Shown here in pieces: positions 1 through 10,300 of a stretch of DNA of 53,168 nucleotides (position 1 is its first letter; each line of letters begins with the position of its first letter). The position numbers and the translations under genes were made by a program. This stretch comes from an uncultured Gammaproteobacteria bacterium (GTDB lineage Bacteria > Pseudomonadota > Gammaproteobacteria > Xanthomonadales > Xanthomonadaceae), in assembly GCA_903942465.1 (NCBI GenBank), contig CAJAPA010000086.1:1-53168 (forward strand), given 5' to 3'. Below the pieces are notes generated by a model that was not told the origin of the DNA, did no database searches, and saw nothing but the letters and a program-made list of their open reading frames with translations.

Positions 1-1367
1 ATGCGTTCGTGCGGCCAGGCCAAATCACTTCGCCGCACCGGTGATGCTTCCGATTGCGGACGCGCCAACACCGAAACCAGACCGCTCCAGATCCGGCTGT
101 GGGCATCGCCGAAACCGGCCAAGGCCAGGCGGTAGCTGTCCGACAATAGGATAATGCCGACGCGACCATTGCCCTGAGCGCGCCAGACGGCCAAAGCTTC
201 ACCCTGCGTGCCTGCCAGTGCAATCCGGGCATCGGCAGCGCTGACGCGTAGCGCTTGCCGGCTCAGTGTCGGCCATTCGGCATTTTCGGTATCCGGCGTC
301 AATTGCACATTCTGCGTTAGCGTTGCCGGATCCATGCGCAGGCCCATCTGCCGGAAATCCGCGACCGTTTGTGCCGACACCGGTCCGGTCACGCGCAACA
401 GTAACCCGAGACCGTTGCCAACGGCTTCACGGATAACCCGTCGTTGGCCGCCATCGAATCCCTGCCAGGCCCGTTCGTCGACAATCAGCATGTCCTGGGC
501 GGCCAAGGTGTCGGCGCGGATCGTGGCATCCTCGGTGCGCACGGCCATCCCTGGCCCGAGATCAATATGGCTTTGCAGCTGTAGGCCCGCATCCAATGCC
601 CAGCGCCGGAGCGCCTTCAAATCGGGCCCGGGGCCACCGGAACGGCTGAGCAGTTTCAATGCCGGCGGTTGGCTGACGGCCACCGGCACCGTGAAGCTCT
701 CCTTGATTTTTCCGGCGGAATCCAAGACCCGCAGTTGATAATTCACCCGACCGGCCGCGCGTGCGATGTCGGACAATGCGGCGTCTCCGGAAGCGCTGAT
801 GGCCGTGGTATCAACCAGTGCTCCTGAAGGATCGCGCAGTTCTACGCGCGCTCCGGTAATGCCGGAGACACGCAGACGCAACTGCCAACGGCCACCGATC
901 ACAATCGATTCCGGCATCCAGAAATCCACCAGACCGGCCGGCGCTGTGCCGGGCAGAAAGCGGATGCCACGACCTGCCAATGCATCCCGGTCGCGGGCGG
1001 TCAGGCCATCCCCGACAATCAGCAAGCTTTCAATATCCGGTGATTGCCGCAACAGCGTCGCCAGATCCGGAACGCGCGGCACATCCTGTCTTGTCGGTGC
1101 CTCCGGCAAGGCCGCACGCTTGCCCTCAGGAAGATTACCGACAGTATCGGAATGAGCCGTCATCACCACGCGCTCGCCAGCCGGCGCCTGCCGCGCGGGC
1201 GGCAACAGCGTGAAATACAGCAACAGCGCCGAAAGCGCGCTCAACACCGTCAAGGCGATGCCACGCCAGCGGCGTGACGGATGTCGGCGTGCCGAAAGCT
1301 GGATAAGAACCGCGCTGATCAGCACGGCGATCGCGAACAGACCGGCAAGAAGACTTGCTGAGATCAT
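1..1367 (-). CDS. Membrane protein with two N-terminal TM helices, last gene of the MoxR/vWA run (C-terminus beyond window)
   Basis: The reading frame is open from an ATG at 1367 to base 1 without a stop, so at least 455 codons are present and the C-terminus is missing. Residues about 3-22 and 36-55 are hydrophobic and look like two membrane helices; the rest is a long, probably periplasmic part rich in beta-strand-like stretches. The frame reads like real protein (typical codon use, few rare codons). Its ATG overlaps the TGA of the preceding gene as ATGA, so translation is probably coupled. In related bacteria the position after MoxR, DUF58 and BatA-like genes is usually filled by membrane proteins with a glutamine amidotransferase-like or vWA-like fold; I cannot see a catalytic triad here. 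I do not recognise a definite family, and a structural or accessory role in the MoxR module is an inference from position. Confidence 0.8.
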   Translation of the reverse strand, partial: MISASLLAGLFAIAVLISAVLIQLSARRHPSRRWRGIALTVLSALSALLLYFTLLPPARQAPAGERVVMTAHSDTVGNLPEGKRAALPEAPTRQDVPRVPDLATLLRQSPDIESLLIVGDGLTARDRDALAGRGIRFLPGTAPAGLVDFWMPESIVIGGRWQLRLRVSGITGARVELRDPSGALVDTTAISASGDAALSDIARAAGRVNYQLRVLDSAGKIKESFTVPVAVSQPPALKLLSRSGGPGPDLKALRRWALDAGLQLQSHIDLGPGMAVRTEDATIRADTLAAQDMLIVDERAWQGFDGGQRRVIREAVGNGLGLLLRVTGPVSAQTVADFRQMGLRMDPATLTQNVQLTPDTENAEWPTLSRQALRVSAADARIALAGTQGEALAVWRAQGNGRVGIILLSDSYRLALAGFGDAHSRIWSGLVSVLARPQSEASPVRRSDLAWPHER

Positions 1368-3457
1368 GGCTGACGCTCCCTTTGCAATGCACGCTGATAG
1401 GGACTCTCAACCGGCTGCGGACGCCGCGCCTTCGGCACGGCCGGCGGTTTGGCCAGTACCGGCCAAAGCAGCGCTTTGACAGCCTCGCGGCAACTGCGGC
1501 AATCCGGCCGACTCTCCATTTCCGCCAGCGCCACTTTCAGGCCCAGCGCGTCGGGCAGACGATCGCCGTGATCGGCCATCCAACGTTTCAATCCGGCCGT
1601 CTCCGGTCGATCCGACGCATCCAGGCTTTGCCAGAACGCCAGCAGTGGAGCATCCTCGCGATCGGCGGCGCGCAGCAGGTCTTCGGGCGCCTTGAAGCCG
1701 CTGCGGTCGCCGCTGAGTCGACGGCTTTCATCAATCGGCGGCAACTCGGGACCGACACGCGCCAGATATATCCGCTCGGCCTGCTGGACCTTTTTGATGA
1801 AGGCCAATGCCCGGTATTCAAAGGGCAGTGCTTTGGCCGGCTCGGCCTGCCGCAGGTGCAGTTCAGCCTGCCACATTTCATTTAATGCCGAACGCAGCAA
1901 GGATTTGGTTTCGGCATCAAGCAGGGTGGCGGCTTCCGGAATGTCATGCGTGTGGCCGAATTCTTCGAGGATGCTCTGATCGGAAGCGGTCGCGGATTTT
2001 TCAGGCGCTTTGGCCTCGCCGTGGTCATGGCCATCATCCGCGCTGTGTTCGCCGTCTTCCGGCGGCGGTTCCGGAGTTTCGGTTTCTTCGCCGAGGAACT
2101 GTCCGTAACGCAGGCGCAGAATGCGCTGATCGACACCGATGGTGTCGGAGCGGATTTCGAATTGTTCCCGGCTGGTTTTCTTCTTTTCCGCCAGCAGCTT
2201 TTCGGTATCGATGATGATCTGGCGCTGGCTGCGGAAGTAGGCCGGCATCACTTTTTTCAGCATGCCTTCGACGCCGCTGGCCTCATAGGCATCCTCGACC
2301 GGCCAGCGCAGGATATACGCGGCGCTGACCGTACTGTTGGCCTGTGGCCGACGCCGATCAGCAACGCGGAACTGCACAATCAGATCATCGCCGGCCTGCA
2401 TGCCGAGCGCTGCCAGATCCAATGTCGCGGCATAACGCCGCCGTTTTGCCGTGCCCTGGCCGTTCAACGGCCGGCTGATGCTTTTGAATTGGATGTTCTC
2501 GCCGCTGCCCTGTGCGAGCTGTATTTCCATGGCCGCGTCGGCCAGGCCGTAATCGTCTTCCGCCTCCAACTGCAGCGGCCACATGCGTTGTCCCGGAGCA
2601 AGCAGACTCAGGCTGCGATCGGGCAGACTGACGCGCCATTGCGGCGCCCGATCGGGAATGGCATCCAGCCGCTGCCAGGGTTTGGTCTGGGCTTGCCCGT
2701 CAATGACGACCCGGTACACATCCGAGGCGGGCATGACGGCATCCGCTGTCCATACATCGCCTAAGCGTCGCAGTGGCAATGTACGGCCGCTGAAAAACTG
2801 CAACTGCACCTGCTCGGGTTGCGGCGCGAAACGCAATTGCCAGGCAATCCGGCTGCCTTCCGGAAACTTCGCCGGCAGACCGGTTTCATTGCGCACCGCA
2901 AGTCCCGTGTACGCCGGCGGACTGATCCGAAGGCGAGCCTCAAGCAGTTTTACCGGAGTACGCGCAGCCGAACTCGACTTATTCTTTGTGACCAGCGTTT
3001 CTGCATCCTGCGAGGTGGGCCAGAAATGCGCAGCCGCAGCCAGAGCCAAGGACAGCAATAACAGTCCGGAAATCCGTGCAACCGGATAGGGCCGGCGCAG
3101 ATCCTGCTCCGGCAAGGCCGCCAGCCGTTGTTGCATCCGTTGACGCTGCAAGGCCACCAGACGCGGTTCGTCTCCCGGATTGCTGAACAGCAGATCGGTA
3201 CTGTTTTCCATGACCGCCAACGCATCAAGGCGCTTGATCAGCCAAGCTTCGTCCCTGTTCTTCAGTCGGCGCTGCAAAATGATGGCCAACAGCAATAAGG
3301 TCGCTGCTACACACACACCGGCAGCAAAGGCCCCGAAGCTCCGCCAAAGGATGAAGCCGATTGCCGCCAACAGTGGAAGACTTGCAGCAAGCGCGATGCC
3401 GACCTCACGTTGCCGGGCCTGTCTGAGCCAGCGCATTGGACGCGCCATGACCGTCAT
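1364..3457 (-). CDS. Large DUF4175-like membrane protein of the MoxR/vWA operon
   Basis: The product is about 697 residues. Two adjacent hydrophobic helices occur near residues 20-62 and a third near 125-143, followed by a large soluble part. A segment reading EAEDDYGL near the middle resembles the acidic DDYGL motif of DUF4175 proteins. Residues roughly 455-490 form an acidic, proline-rich linker with several His and Asp residues, and a CRSC motif lies near the C-terminus. The frame extends upstream to 3535, but the ATG at 3457 overlaps the upstream stop as ATGA, which is the better start. It also overlaps the next gene by ATGA. Proteins of this kind sit beside MoxR and DUF58 genes in many Gram-negatives; the biochemical role is unknown. 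Membrane anchoring is well supported, while metal binding by the His-rich linker is only a guess. Confidence 0.85.
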   Translation of the reverse strand: MTVMARPMRWLRQARQREVGIALAASLPLLAAIGFILWRSFGAFAAGVCVAATLLLLAIILQRRLKNRDEAWLIKRLDALAVMENSTDLLFSNPGDEPRLVALQRQRMQQRLAALPEQDLRRPYPVARISGLLLLSLALAAAAHFWPTSQDAETLVTKNKSSSAARTPVKLLEARLRISPPAYTGLAVRNETGLPAKFPEGSRIAWQLRFAPQPEQVQLQFFSGRTLPLRRLGDVWTADAVMPASDVYRVVIDGQAQTKPWQRLDAIPDRAPQWRVSLPDRSLSLLAPGQRMWPLQLEAEDDYGLADAAMEIQLAQGSGENIQFKSISRPLNGQGTAKRRRYAATLDLAALGMQAGDDLIVQFRVADRRRPQANSTVSAAYILRWPVEDAYEASGVEGMLKKVMPAYFRSQRQIIIDTEKLLAEKKKTSREQFEIRSDTIGVDQRILRLRYGQFLGEETETPEPPPEDGEHSADDGHDHGEAKAPEKSATASDQSILEEFGHTHDIPEAATLLDAETKSLLRSALNEMWQAELHLRQAEPAKALPFEYRALAFIKKVQQAERIYLARVGPELPPIDESRRLSGDRSGFKAPEDLLRAADREDAPLLAFWQSLDASDRPETAGLKRWMADHGDRLPDALGLKVALAEMESRPDCRSCREAVKALLWPVLAKPPAVPKARRPQPVESPYQRALQRERQP

Positions 3458-4608
3458 GCCGGCAAGCTCCGGCCTGGTCGTGTGGCCAGAACGCGTTCGG
3501 CAACGAACAACAGCGCGACGGCAAGCATCAGCCACGGTTGCAGCGGTTGCGGATCGGGCACGACAGGCGCGGCACCGGTACGTGGCTGTTGCATTGAGGC
3601 CAAGGTGGCATCCGGTTGGGGTGATGTCGTCAGCACGGCCTGTAAACGCTCCGGAAAGGCGGCATCAAGCAGTTGCGGGGTTTGCGTTCCATTCAAGGGC
3701 TGTCGCCATTGAAGAATGCGCCCTTTGCCGACGGCCTGCTGCACGAGCAGGATGCTGCCGTCCTCCGCGCGCCAAAGCACGTCTGATTCTCCGGCATCGA
3801 ACACCGCATCGGGTGCCAGCATGAGCGTGCCGCCACCTTGAACCCACCGGCGCGCCGCTTCCGGAATTTTTCCGGAAGATAGATACACCCATATCCGCGC
3901 CGATGCCTGTGGCGTGGCATCCGCGGCAACCAAAGGCACATCACGTTGCTGCGCATCCGGCAAATGTGCTTGCCAGACCCGGTAGGCGGCACGGAAATAG
4001 CGCACGCGCTCGGGACTGGCCGGATCGGGCGTCAGCACCATGGACGGTATTTCAAGCCGCGACGCGGGTGCCGCCATCTGGCCTTTCACGATTTGCCAAC
4101 GTACCGGGCGCTGCAATCGCGGCTGTTCGGCATCCCATCCGCGCAGTTTTTCCGGCACCAGGATGGTCAGCCGGGTTCCTGCAGGAAGCTTTGCATCCAA
4201 TTCGCGCAACAGGCTCGCTACCGGCACCGTCGTGCTTGGCGCAGGACGCTCAGCCGGCGGAAATCCCGGAGCCAGCCAATGCCGGCTGACCGACTTTTCC
4301 GAAGGCAGCTCGGCATCGGACGGCCAGACCGCGCCTGGAACCGCAAGCAGCCAATGTTCCTGAGCCGACGTTTGCTGACGGACCGGAATCGCCAGAAAAA
4401 GCACAAGCACGCTCAGCAGAAGCAAGCGGATCAGCAACAACAGCCATTCCTGCACGATCGGCTGACGGCGGGGACGGAAGCGGGCCTGCAGCCAGCGCAA
4501 GGCGGCGAAATCGGTGCGCTGCTGCTGCGAGCGCCGGCTCAGATGAATCAATACCGGCAACGCCAATGCAAGCAGCGCCAGAAAAGCGGAAGGCAGCAGG
4601 AAGTTCAT
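3454..4608 (-). CDS. BatA-like membrane protein (aerotolerance N-terminal double-TM domain)
   Basis: The 384-residue protein starts with the arrangement typical of the BatA/TIGR02226 N-terminal domain: a helix at about residues 5-23 ending in IHLSRR, a basic cytoplasmic loop (about 25-53), and a second helix at 56-75. A long soluble middle part follows and a third helix lies close to the C-terminus (about 355-375). The middle part would be the periplasmic vWA-like region, but I see no intact DxSxS metal site, so it may be a degenerate vWA fold. The gene overlaps the DUF58 gene by 4 bases upstream and the DUF4175-like gene by 4 bases downstream. BatA-type proteins work with MoxR ATPases in envelope stress or protein maturation in other bacteria; here that role is inferred. 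Confidence 0.85.
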   Translation of the reverse strand: MNFLLPSAFLALLALALPVLIHLSRRSQQQRTDFAALRWLQARFRPRRQPIVQEWLLLLIRLLLLSVLVLFLAIPVRQQTSAQEHWLLAVPGAVWPSDAELPSEKSVSRHWLAPGFPPAERPAPSTTVPVASLLRELDAKLPAGTRLTILVPEKLRGWDAEQPRLQRPVRWQIVKGQMAAPASRLEIPSMVLTPDPASPERVRYFRAAYRVWQAHLPDAQQRDVPLVAADATPQASARIWVYLSSGKIPEAARRWVQGGGTLMLAPDAVFDAGESDVLWRAEDGSILLVQQAVGKGRILQWRQPLNGTQTPQLLDAAFPERLQAVLTTSPQPDATLASMQQPRTGAAPVVPDPQPLQPWLMLAVALLFVAERVLATRPGRSLPA

Positions 4609-5510
4609 GCGCTTTCCTGGAAGCGCGCCTTGCCCTGCGCGAACAGACGTTGCAATGGCGCATCGAGGCGCTCATCCAGAACATACGGCACATGGCGGAT
4701 GCCGGCCGAGCTCAGACGAAGCGTCAGTTCGCTGCAGGCGGCGGCAAAGGCATGCAAGTAATCCTCGCGGGCGGCAGCGGCATCGGTCAGCACCGCCGCG
4801 CCGGATTCGACATCGATGAAACGCCGGCCGTCACGGAACGGGAAGTCGCGCTCCTCAACGGTCAGAATCTGGATATTCAGCACTTCACGCCGGGCCGCGG
4901 CGAGGCGCTCGATTAGAGCAAGCGCGGCTTCATCGAAATCATCGCTGAGCAGCAACACCAGATCATTGGCATGGATGCGCTCCCAGATCGGTCGGCAACC
5001 GGCTTCATCCGGCCAGCCTCCCGCCGCGGAAAGTCCGCCCAGCACCTGCAGGCAACGATCCCGATGGCGGGTGCCGCTACCGGCATTGATGACCTGCAGA
5101 CGGTCGCCGCTGACGGCAATCAGGCCGAAACGATCGCCTTGCCGGCAGGCCAGTTCGAACACGCAGGCCGCCTGTGCCTTCGCGGCCTGCAAACGGCTCC
5201 AGCCGGGCCGTCCGGCATCGGACTGCGCCATCGAAGCACTCGCATCAAGCAGCACCCAAGCCGCCAAGGGGCTGTCACGTTCGGATTCACGCACGAAGAA
5301 TTTATCCGAGCGCGCATACAGCTTCCAGTCGATCTGGCGCGGCTCATCGCCCGGCTCGTAAGCACGGTATTGGGCAAACTCCATGCCGGCACCGCGCGAG
5401 CGACTGTGATGCTGGCCGATGCCGAGCGCACCCGACACCCGCCGTGACACCAGGCGCAGCGCTTTCAAGCGCGCCCGTACATCGGCGGGAATCAGATCGG
5501 GCCCGGACAT
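4605..5510 (-). CDS. DUF58 domain protein with vWA metal-binding site
   Basis: The 301-residue protein shows the DUF58 hallmark at about residues 43-75, including YEPGDEPRQIDWK, followed at once by a von Willebrand factor A fold whose metal ion-dependent adhesion site is intact: D89, S91 and S93 form DxSxS. There are no membrane helices, so the protein is probably cytoplasmic. DUF58 proteins are regularly encoded directly after MoxR ATPases, and the pair is thought to form a chaperone-like system in which the vWA protein acts as adaptor. Here it begins 11 bases after the MoxR stop and overlaps the BatA-like gene by ATGA. The family call is firm; the substrate is unknown. Confidence 0.92.
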   Translation of the reverse strand: MSGPDLIPADVRARLKALRLVSRRVSGALGIGQHHSRSRGAGMEFAQYRAYEPGDEPRQIDWKLYARSDKFFVRESERDSPLAAWVLLDASASMAQSDAGRPGWSRLQAAKAQAACVFELACRQGDRFGLIAVSGDRLQVINAGSGTRHRDRCLQVLGGLSAAGGWPDEAGCRPIWERIHANDLVLLLSDDFDEAALALIERLAAARREVLNIQILTVEERDFPFRDGRRFIDVESGAAVLTDAAAAREDYLHAFAAACSELTLRLSSAGIRHVPYVLDERLDAPLQRLFAQGKARFQESA

Positions 5511-5521
5511 CGCGTTATGTC

Positions 5522-6508
<987 letters not shown>

Positions 6509-6541
6509 GACGTGGCGTTCCGGGTGTGGGTTCTGGGTAAA

Positions 6542-7237
6542 TCAGGCATTGAGGGCATACATCACGATGTTGACGGCGAATTTAGTATTGTCTTCGGCCA
6601 GAAAGCGCTTGTTGCGCCAATCGTAATCCCACTCACAGCCGTAATCCTTGTTGCTGTAAAGCAGGCCGAGGCGGCCATCGAATTCGATGCCCTTGAGGTA
6701 ATCATGCACGATATCGTCGCCCCAGCCATTCAACTCGAAACTGGTGGTCGGCGGCTCGCTGAAGCGGAAGAAGCTGGAGTACAGCGGGTGCGTGTTGGGA
6801 ATCTTGCGCAGCGCCTTCGGTCCGAAAATCGAGGCCATCTGGGCCTCGAAGGATTTGGCAAACAGGCCATCGATATCGTGGTTGCAATCGTCGACAAAAA
6901 TGAACCCACCGCTGCGCAGGTAGGCTTCGAAGTTGCGGCGCTCGGCCGGACTGAACTGCACCAGCTTGTGACCGGCCAGATAGCAGAACGGCGCCAGACG
7001 CATTTTCGGATCCGACAGAGCGATGACGTGTTCTTTCGGGTCGACCCGCAGGCTGGTGTAATCAATCAGCGAGGTGATGATGTTGGACGGCATGCGCGCA
7101 TCCACATCCCAGTCCCCGGACTCGTACATCAGCCGGGTGAAGCGGAAGTCGTATTCAGGGCCTGCGGCGGCCATGCGCGGCAGTGCGGCCAGGGCCGCAC
7201 CGCCGAACATCAAACGCAGGAAGTCGGCACGGTCCAT
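6542..7237 (-). CDS. DUF4159 domain protein with N-terminal signal (Tat-like but RA instead of RR)
   Basis: The 231-residue protein begins with MDRADFLRLM followed by a hydrophobic stretch and an alanine-rich end near residue 25, i.e. an export signal. It strongly resembles a Tat signal (compare MDRRHFL and MDRRDFL of the two tldD genes upstream), but the second arginine is an alanine, so Tat use is doubtful and Sec export is possible. The mature part matches DUF4159, with a pattern like FTRLMYESGDWDVDARMPSN near its start; this domain has a glutamine amidotransferase-like fold and no known activity. It lies 16 bases after the tldE-like gene and 33 bases before moxR, consistent with one operon. 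DUF4159 genes often accompany MoxR/vWA clusters. Function unknown. Confidence 0.85.
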   Translation of the reverse strand: MDRADFLRLMFGGAALAALPRMAAAGPEYDFRFTRLMYESGDWDVDARMPSNIITSLIDYTSLRVDPKEHVIALSDPKMRLAPFCYLAGHKLVQFSPAERRNFEAYLRSGGFIFVDDCNHDIDGLFAKSFEAQMASIFGPKALRKIPNTHPLYSSFFRFSEPPTTSFELNGWGDDIVHDYLKGIEFDGRLGLLYSNKDYGCEWDYDWRNKRFLAEDNTKFAVNIVMYALNA

Positions 7238-7253
7238 GCCGGCTCCCGGGGCA

Positions 7254-8588
7254 TCACACGGCGTCCGACAGCGACGTGAAGGTGAAGTCGCGGATTTTCA
7301 TCGGCGGAATCATCATCACGAACGGCGACTCGTCATCGCCCAGGCGGATCGGTTTACCCAACTCTTCGATGTTGTTGAGCATGATCACCGGCGACTCGTT
7401 GAAACGGAAGTTCTTGATCGGGTATTTGATCTCGCCGTTCTCGATGTAGAACGTTCCGTCGCGGGTCAGACCGGTCAGCAGCACGGTCTGCGGATCGACC
7501 ATGCGGATATACCAGGTGCGGGTGACCAGAATGCCTTTCGCGGTGCCCTTGACCAGATCCATGGTGGACTTGGTGCCGCCGGCCATGATCAGGTTGCCGG
7601 GCGAACCCTTGGCATCCTTGCCCTTCAGCTTGGCCCAGTAGCGGGAATACTCGAGATAGGACACCTTGCCCTTGTCGATGATGGTCATCTTCTCGCGCGG
7701 CAGACCCTCGCCGTCCCAGGGCATCACCGGCACATCCGGATTCCACGGATCGGTATGCAGGCTGACGCGCGGGTCGAACACCTGCTCGCCGAGCTTGTTG
7801 CCGCCGCCCTTCTTGGTCAGGAAGCTACGGCCTTCATCGGCCTGGCGGGCATCGAAGCCGTTCATCATGAAGGAAATCAGGCCGGCCGAAGCCGCCGGTT
7901 CCAAAATGACGGTGTACTTGCCCGGTTCCAGCGCTTTCGCACCGCGTGAGCCTTTCGCTTTCTGGATGGCGGTCTGGATTTCACGCGAGGCCTTGAAGTC
8001 TTCAACGCTGCCGGCATTGCGGGCGACCCAACCGGAACCGGTGCCGTCTTCGGTGCGCACGGTGCAGGTGTAATCCAGGCCGGTCGACTGCTGATAGGCG
8101 AAGTTTCCGTTGCTGTTGGCCGAAGCGAAGAAGCCGACGCTGTCGGACAGGAAGCCGGCGGCGATCAGGCCATCGTTCTTGCAGGGGTTGATGGAATCGG
8201 CAGCGACCTGCGCGCGGTATTCCGGCGTGATGGCGGCGATTCCGGCGTTGTAAGTCGGTGTGGATTTATAGGTCTGCTTGCCGATGGCCGGAACGAATTC
8301 CTCGTTCTCGGGCGCCAGGCGCGCCAGTTCCTCGGCGCGGCGGACCACGCGTGCCAATGATTCGTCATCGAACTCGTTGATGGTGGCGACGCCGACGCGC
8401 TTGCCGAAAGCGACCTGCACCGCCAGTTCGGCATTGGTGACGATGCCGCTGGTGGACACGTTGTTCAGCGCGAAGCGGATGTTGCCATTGATGCCGCCGC
8501 CGAGGGTGGCGGTGCACTCGTCGGCCTTGCACAGCGCGATGACCTTGTCGAGGATCGCTTTGGCCTGTTGTTCCGTATACATGCTCAT
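7254..8588 (-). CDS. TldE/PmbA-like partner of the TldD metalloproteases, no signal peptide
   Basis: The 444-residue protein belongs to the TldD/PmbA (TldE) superfamily by overall length, by its N-terminal half with strings such as GIVTNAEL and FGKRVGVAT, and by its C-terminal half ending FTSLSDAV. It has no HExxxH motif, as expected for the non-catalytic TldE subunit, which in Escherichia coli pairs with TldD to form a heterodimeric peptidase. The N-terminus MSMYTEQQAKAILDK is soluble and helical with no signal sequence, unlike the two tldD-like genes directly upstream, whose products carry Tat signals. It is 27 bases downstream of the second tldD-like gene. The family call is firm. Whether it stays in the cytoplasm or is carried out of the cell bound to a Tat-borne TldD is open. 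Confidence 0.9.
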   Translation of the reverse strand: MSMYTEQQAKAILDKVIALCKADECTATLGGGINGNIRFALNNVSTSGIVTNAELAVQVAFGKRVGVATINEFDDESLARVVRRAEELARLAPENEEFVPAIGKQTYKSTPTYNAGIAAITPEYRAQVAADSINPCKNDGLIAAGFLSDSVGFFASANSNGNFAYQQSTGLDYTCTVRTEDGTGSGWVARNAGSVEDFKASREIQTAIQKAKGSRGAKALEPGKYTVILEPAASAGLISFMMNGFDARQADEGRSFLTKKGGGNKLGEQVFDPRVSLHTDPWNPDVPVMPWDGEGLPREKMTIIDKGKVSYLEYSRYWAKLKGKDAKGSPGNLIMAGGTKSTMDLVKGTAKGILVTRTWYIRMVDPQTVLLTGLTRDGTFYIENGEIKYPIKNFRFNESPVIMLNNIEELGKPIRLGDDESPFVMMIPPMKIRDFTFTSLSDAV

Positions 8589-8615
8589 GGATGCTTGCTC
8601 CTGTAGTGAGGTCGG

Positions 8616-10241
8616 TTAGCCCAGGGACCGGGCTGTGCTGATGACGTTGATGCCGTCGAAGCGCGCGGTGCTGGAACCGTGCGAGACCGCGGAAACCTGG
8701 CCGGGCTGGCCCTTGCCGTCGAAGAACGAACCGCCGAAACGGTAGTCGCGATCATCGCAGATGGCCGAACAGGCGCTCCAGAATTCCGGGGTACGGATCT
8801 GGTAGGCGACGTCTTCAACCATGCCCTTGATCTTGCCGTTCTCGATTTCATAGAACAACTGGCCGCCGAACTGGGCGTTGTAGCGCTGCTGGTCGATCGA
8901 GAACGAACCGTCGCCGATGATGTAGATGCCTTTCTCGACATTCTTGATCATGTCGGCCACAGCCAGAGGCGCTTTGCCCGGCGCCAGCGAGACGTTGGCC
9001 ATGCGCTGGAACTGCACGCTCGACCAGGAGTCGGCATAGCAGCAGCCGTGCGATTCGGTTTCACCGATGATGTGGGCCTGGTCGCGGATGGCCTGGTAAT
9101 TGACCAATGTTCCGTCCTTGACCAGATCCCAGCGCTTGGTGCGGACGCCTTCATCGTCATAGCCGACGGCGCCGAGGGTGTTCGGCTGGACCTTGTCGGC
9201 GAACAGGGTGACCCGGTCGCTGCCGTATTTGAACTTGTCTTTCAGTTTGTCGATGGTGGCGAAGCTGGTGCCGGCATAGTTGGCTTCGTAACCGAGCACA
9301 CGGTCGAGCTCGAGCGGATGTCCGACGTTTTCATGGATGGTCAACCACAGGTGCGAAGGATCGAGCACCAGATCATACTTGCCGGGCTTGACCGAGGGCG
9401 CTTTCAGTTTCAACTGCGCCTGCTTGGCGGCGGCAATGGCATCTTCCTTCATGTCAAAGCGGTCGTTGTAGGCCATGAGGCCGTTGGGCAGTTCGATGTG
9501 GCGGTCGCCATCGAGGTATTCATAGCCCATGCCCATCGGCGAGGACAGGCTGTCACGGCTGCGGAACTTGCCGGTGGTCTTGTCGATGGCGGTGACCGTG
9601 AAGGTCGGCCAGATCCGGTGCACGTCCTGGTCGATGTAGGAACCGTCGGTGGAGGCGAAATATTTCTGCTCGTTGACCAGGAACAGCATCGAGTTCACGA
9701 AATTGGCGCCGGCGGCCATGGCCGCGCTGTTGGCGGAAAGCAGAAGGTCAACTTTATCTTTGACCGGCACTTCCATCGCATTTTTCTTGATCGGCGTCGC
9801 CCAGGACACTTCGCCGACGCCCTTGACCGGCGCCAACTGCACCGGCTTGGTCTGTGACTTGGCATTGGCTTTGGCGATGGCAACCGCCTGCTGCGCGGCT
9901 TTAGCGATAGCCGCATTGCTGAGGTCGCTGGTGGCGGCGAAGCCCCAGGTGCCATTGGCGATGACACGGATGCCGGCACCGATGGACTCGGTGTTGACCA
10001 CATTCTGCACCTTGTCTTCGCGGGTAATCACAAATTGGCGCATATAGCGGCCGATGCGGACGTCACAGTAGCTGGCACCGGCAGCGGTTGCGGCATTCAG
10101 GGCGATGTCGGCCAGCACTTTCTTGCGGGCCGGATCCATTTTAGTCAGTAAGGCCTCGGCCGCCACGGCATTGCCGAAGCCGGGAATCATGAAGCCGCTC
10201 AGGCCGATGCCCGATGCCGCCAAGAAATGTCGTCTATCCAT
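8616..10241 (-). CDS. Tat-signal TldD-like metalloprotease, paralogue 2
   Basis: The product is 541 residues from the ATG at 10241. The frame runs upstream to 10301, but the extra residues are basic, arginine-proline rich and unlike the paralogue, and a GGAG-type ribosome site lies just before 10241. The N-terminus MDRRHFLAASG plus a hydrophobic core and an AVAAEA end is a typical twin-arginine signal. The TldD metalloprotease motif HExxxH is present at H303, E304 and H308 (HENVGH). It aligns without gaps to the gene upstream (10356-11981); by eye about four residues in five are identical, so the pair arose by tandem duplication. Known TldD proteins are cytoplasmic peptidases acting with TldE on peptides such as microcin precursors; a Tat-borne version would act in the periplasm. 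Export is predicted, not shown. Confidence 0.93.
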   Translation of the reverse strand: MDRRHFLAASGIGLSGFMIPGFGNAVAAEALLTKMDPARKKVLADIALNAATAAGASYCDVRIGRYMRQFVITREDKVQNVVNTESIGAGIRVIANGTWGFAATSDLSNAAIAKAAQQAVAIAKANAKSQTKPVQLAPVKGVGEVSWATPIKKNAMEVPVKDKVDLLLSANSAAMAAGANFVNSMLFLVNEQKYFASTDGSYIDQDVHRIWPTFTVTAIDKTTGKFRSRDSLSSPMGMGYEYLDGDRHIELPNGLMAYNDRFDMKEDAIAAAKQAQLKLKAPSVKPGKYDLVLDPSHLWLTIHENVGHPLELDRVLGYEANYAGTSFATIDKLKDKFKYGSDRVTLFADKVQPNTLGAVGYDDEGVRTKRWDLVKDGTLVNYQAIRDQAHIIGETESHGCCYADSWSSVQFQRMANVSLAPGKAPLAVADMIKNVEKGIYIIGDGSFSIDQQRYNAQFGGQLFYEIENGKIKGMVEDVAYQIRTPEFWSACSAICDDRDYRFGGSFFDGKGQPGQVSAVSHGSSTARFDGINVISTARSLG

Positions 10242-10271
10242 CGCAGTGCTCCTGGGTTGTAGAGGGGGTCG

Positions 10272-10289
10272 CGCCGCCGGACGGCGGCG
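10272..10289 (-). other. GC-rich hairpin in the leader of the second tldD-like gene
   Basis: A perfect 7-base stem (10272-10278 with 10283-10289) closes a 4-base loop. It is transcribed between the two tldD-like genes, downstream of the possible internal promoter. There is no T-run after it on the minus strand, so it is not a simple intrinsic terminator; it might affect mRNA stability or partial attenuation. Confidence 0.5.
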
Positions 10290-10300
10290 TGCGAACCCCA

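Noticed and set aside
7254-8588. Possibility that the TldE-like gene is a decayed tldD because HExxxH is missing
   Set aside because: TldE/PmbA proteins normally lack the motif, and length and C-terminus are intact, so it is a normal partner subunit.
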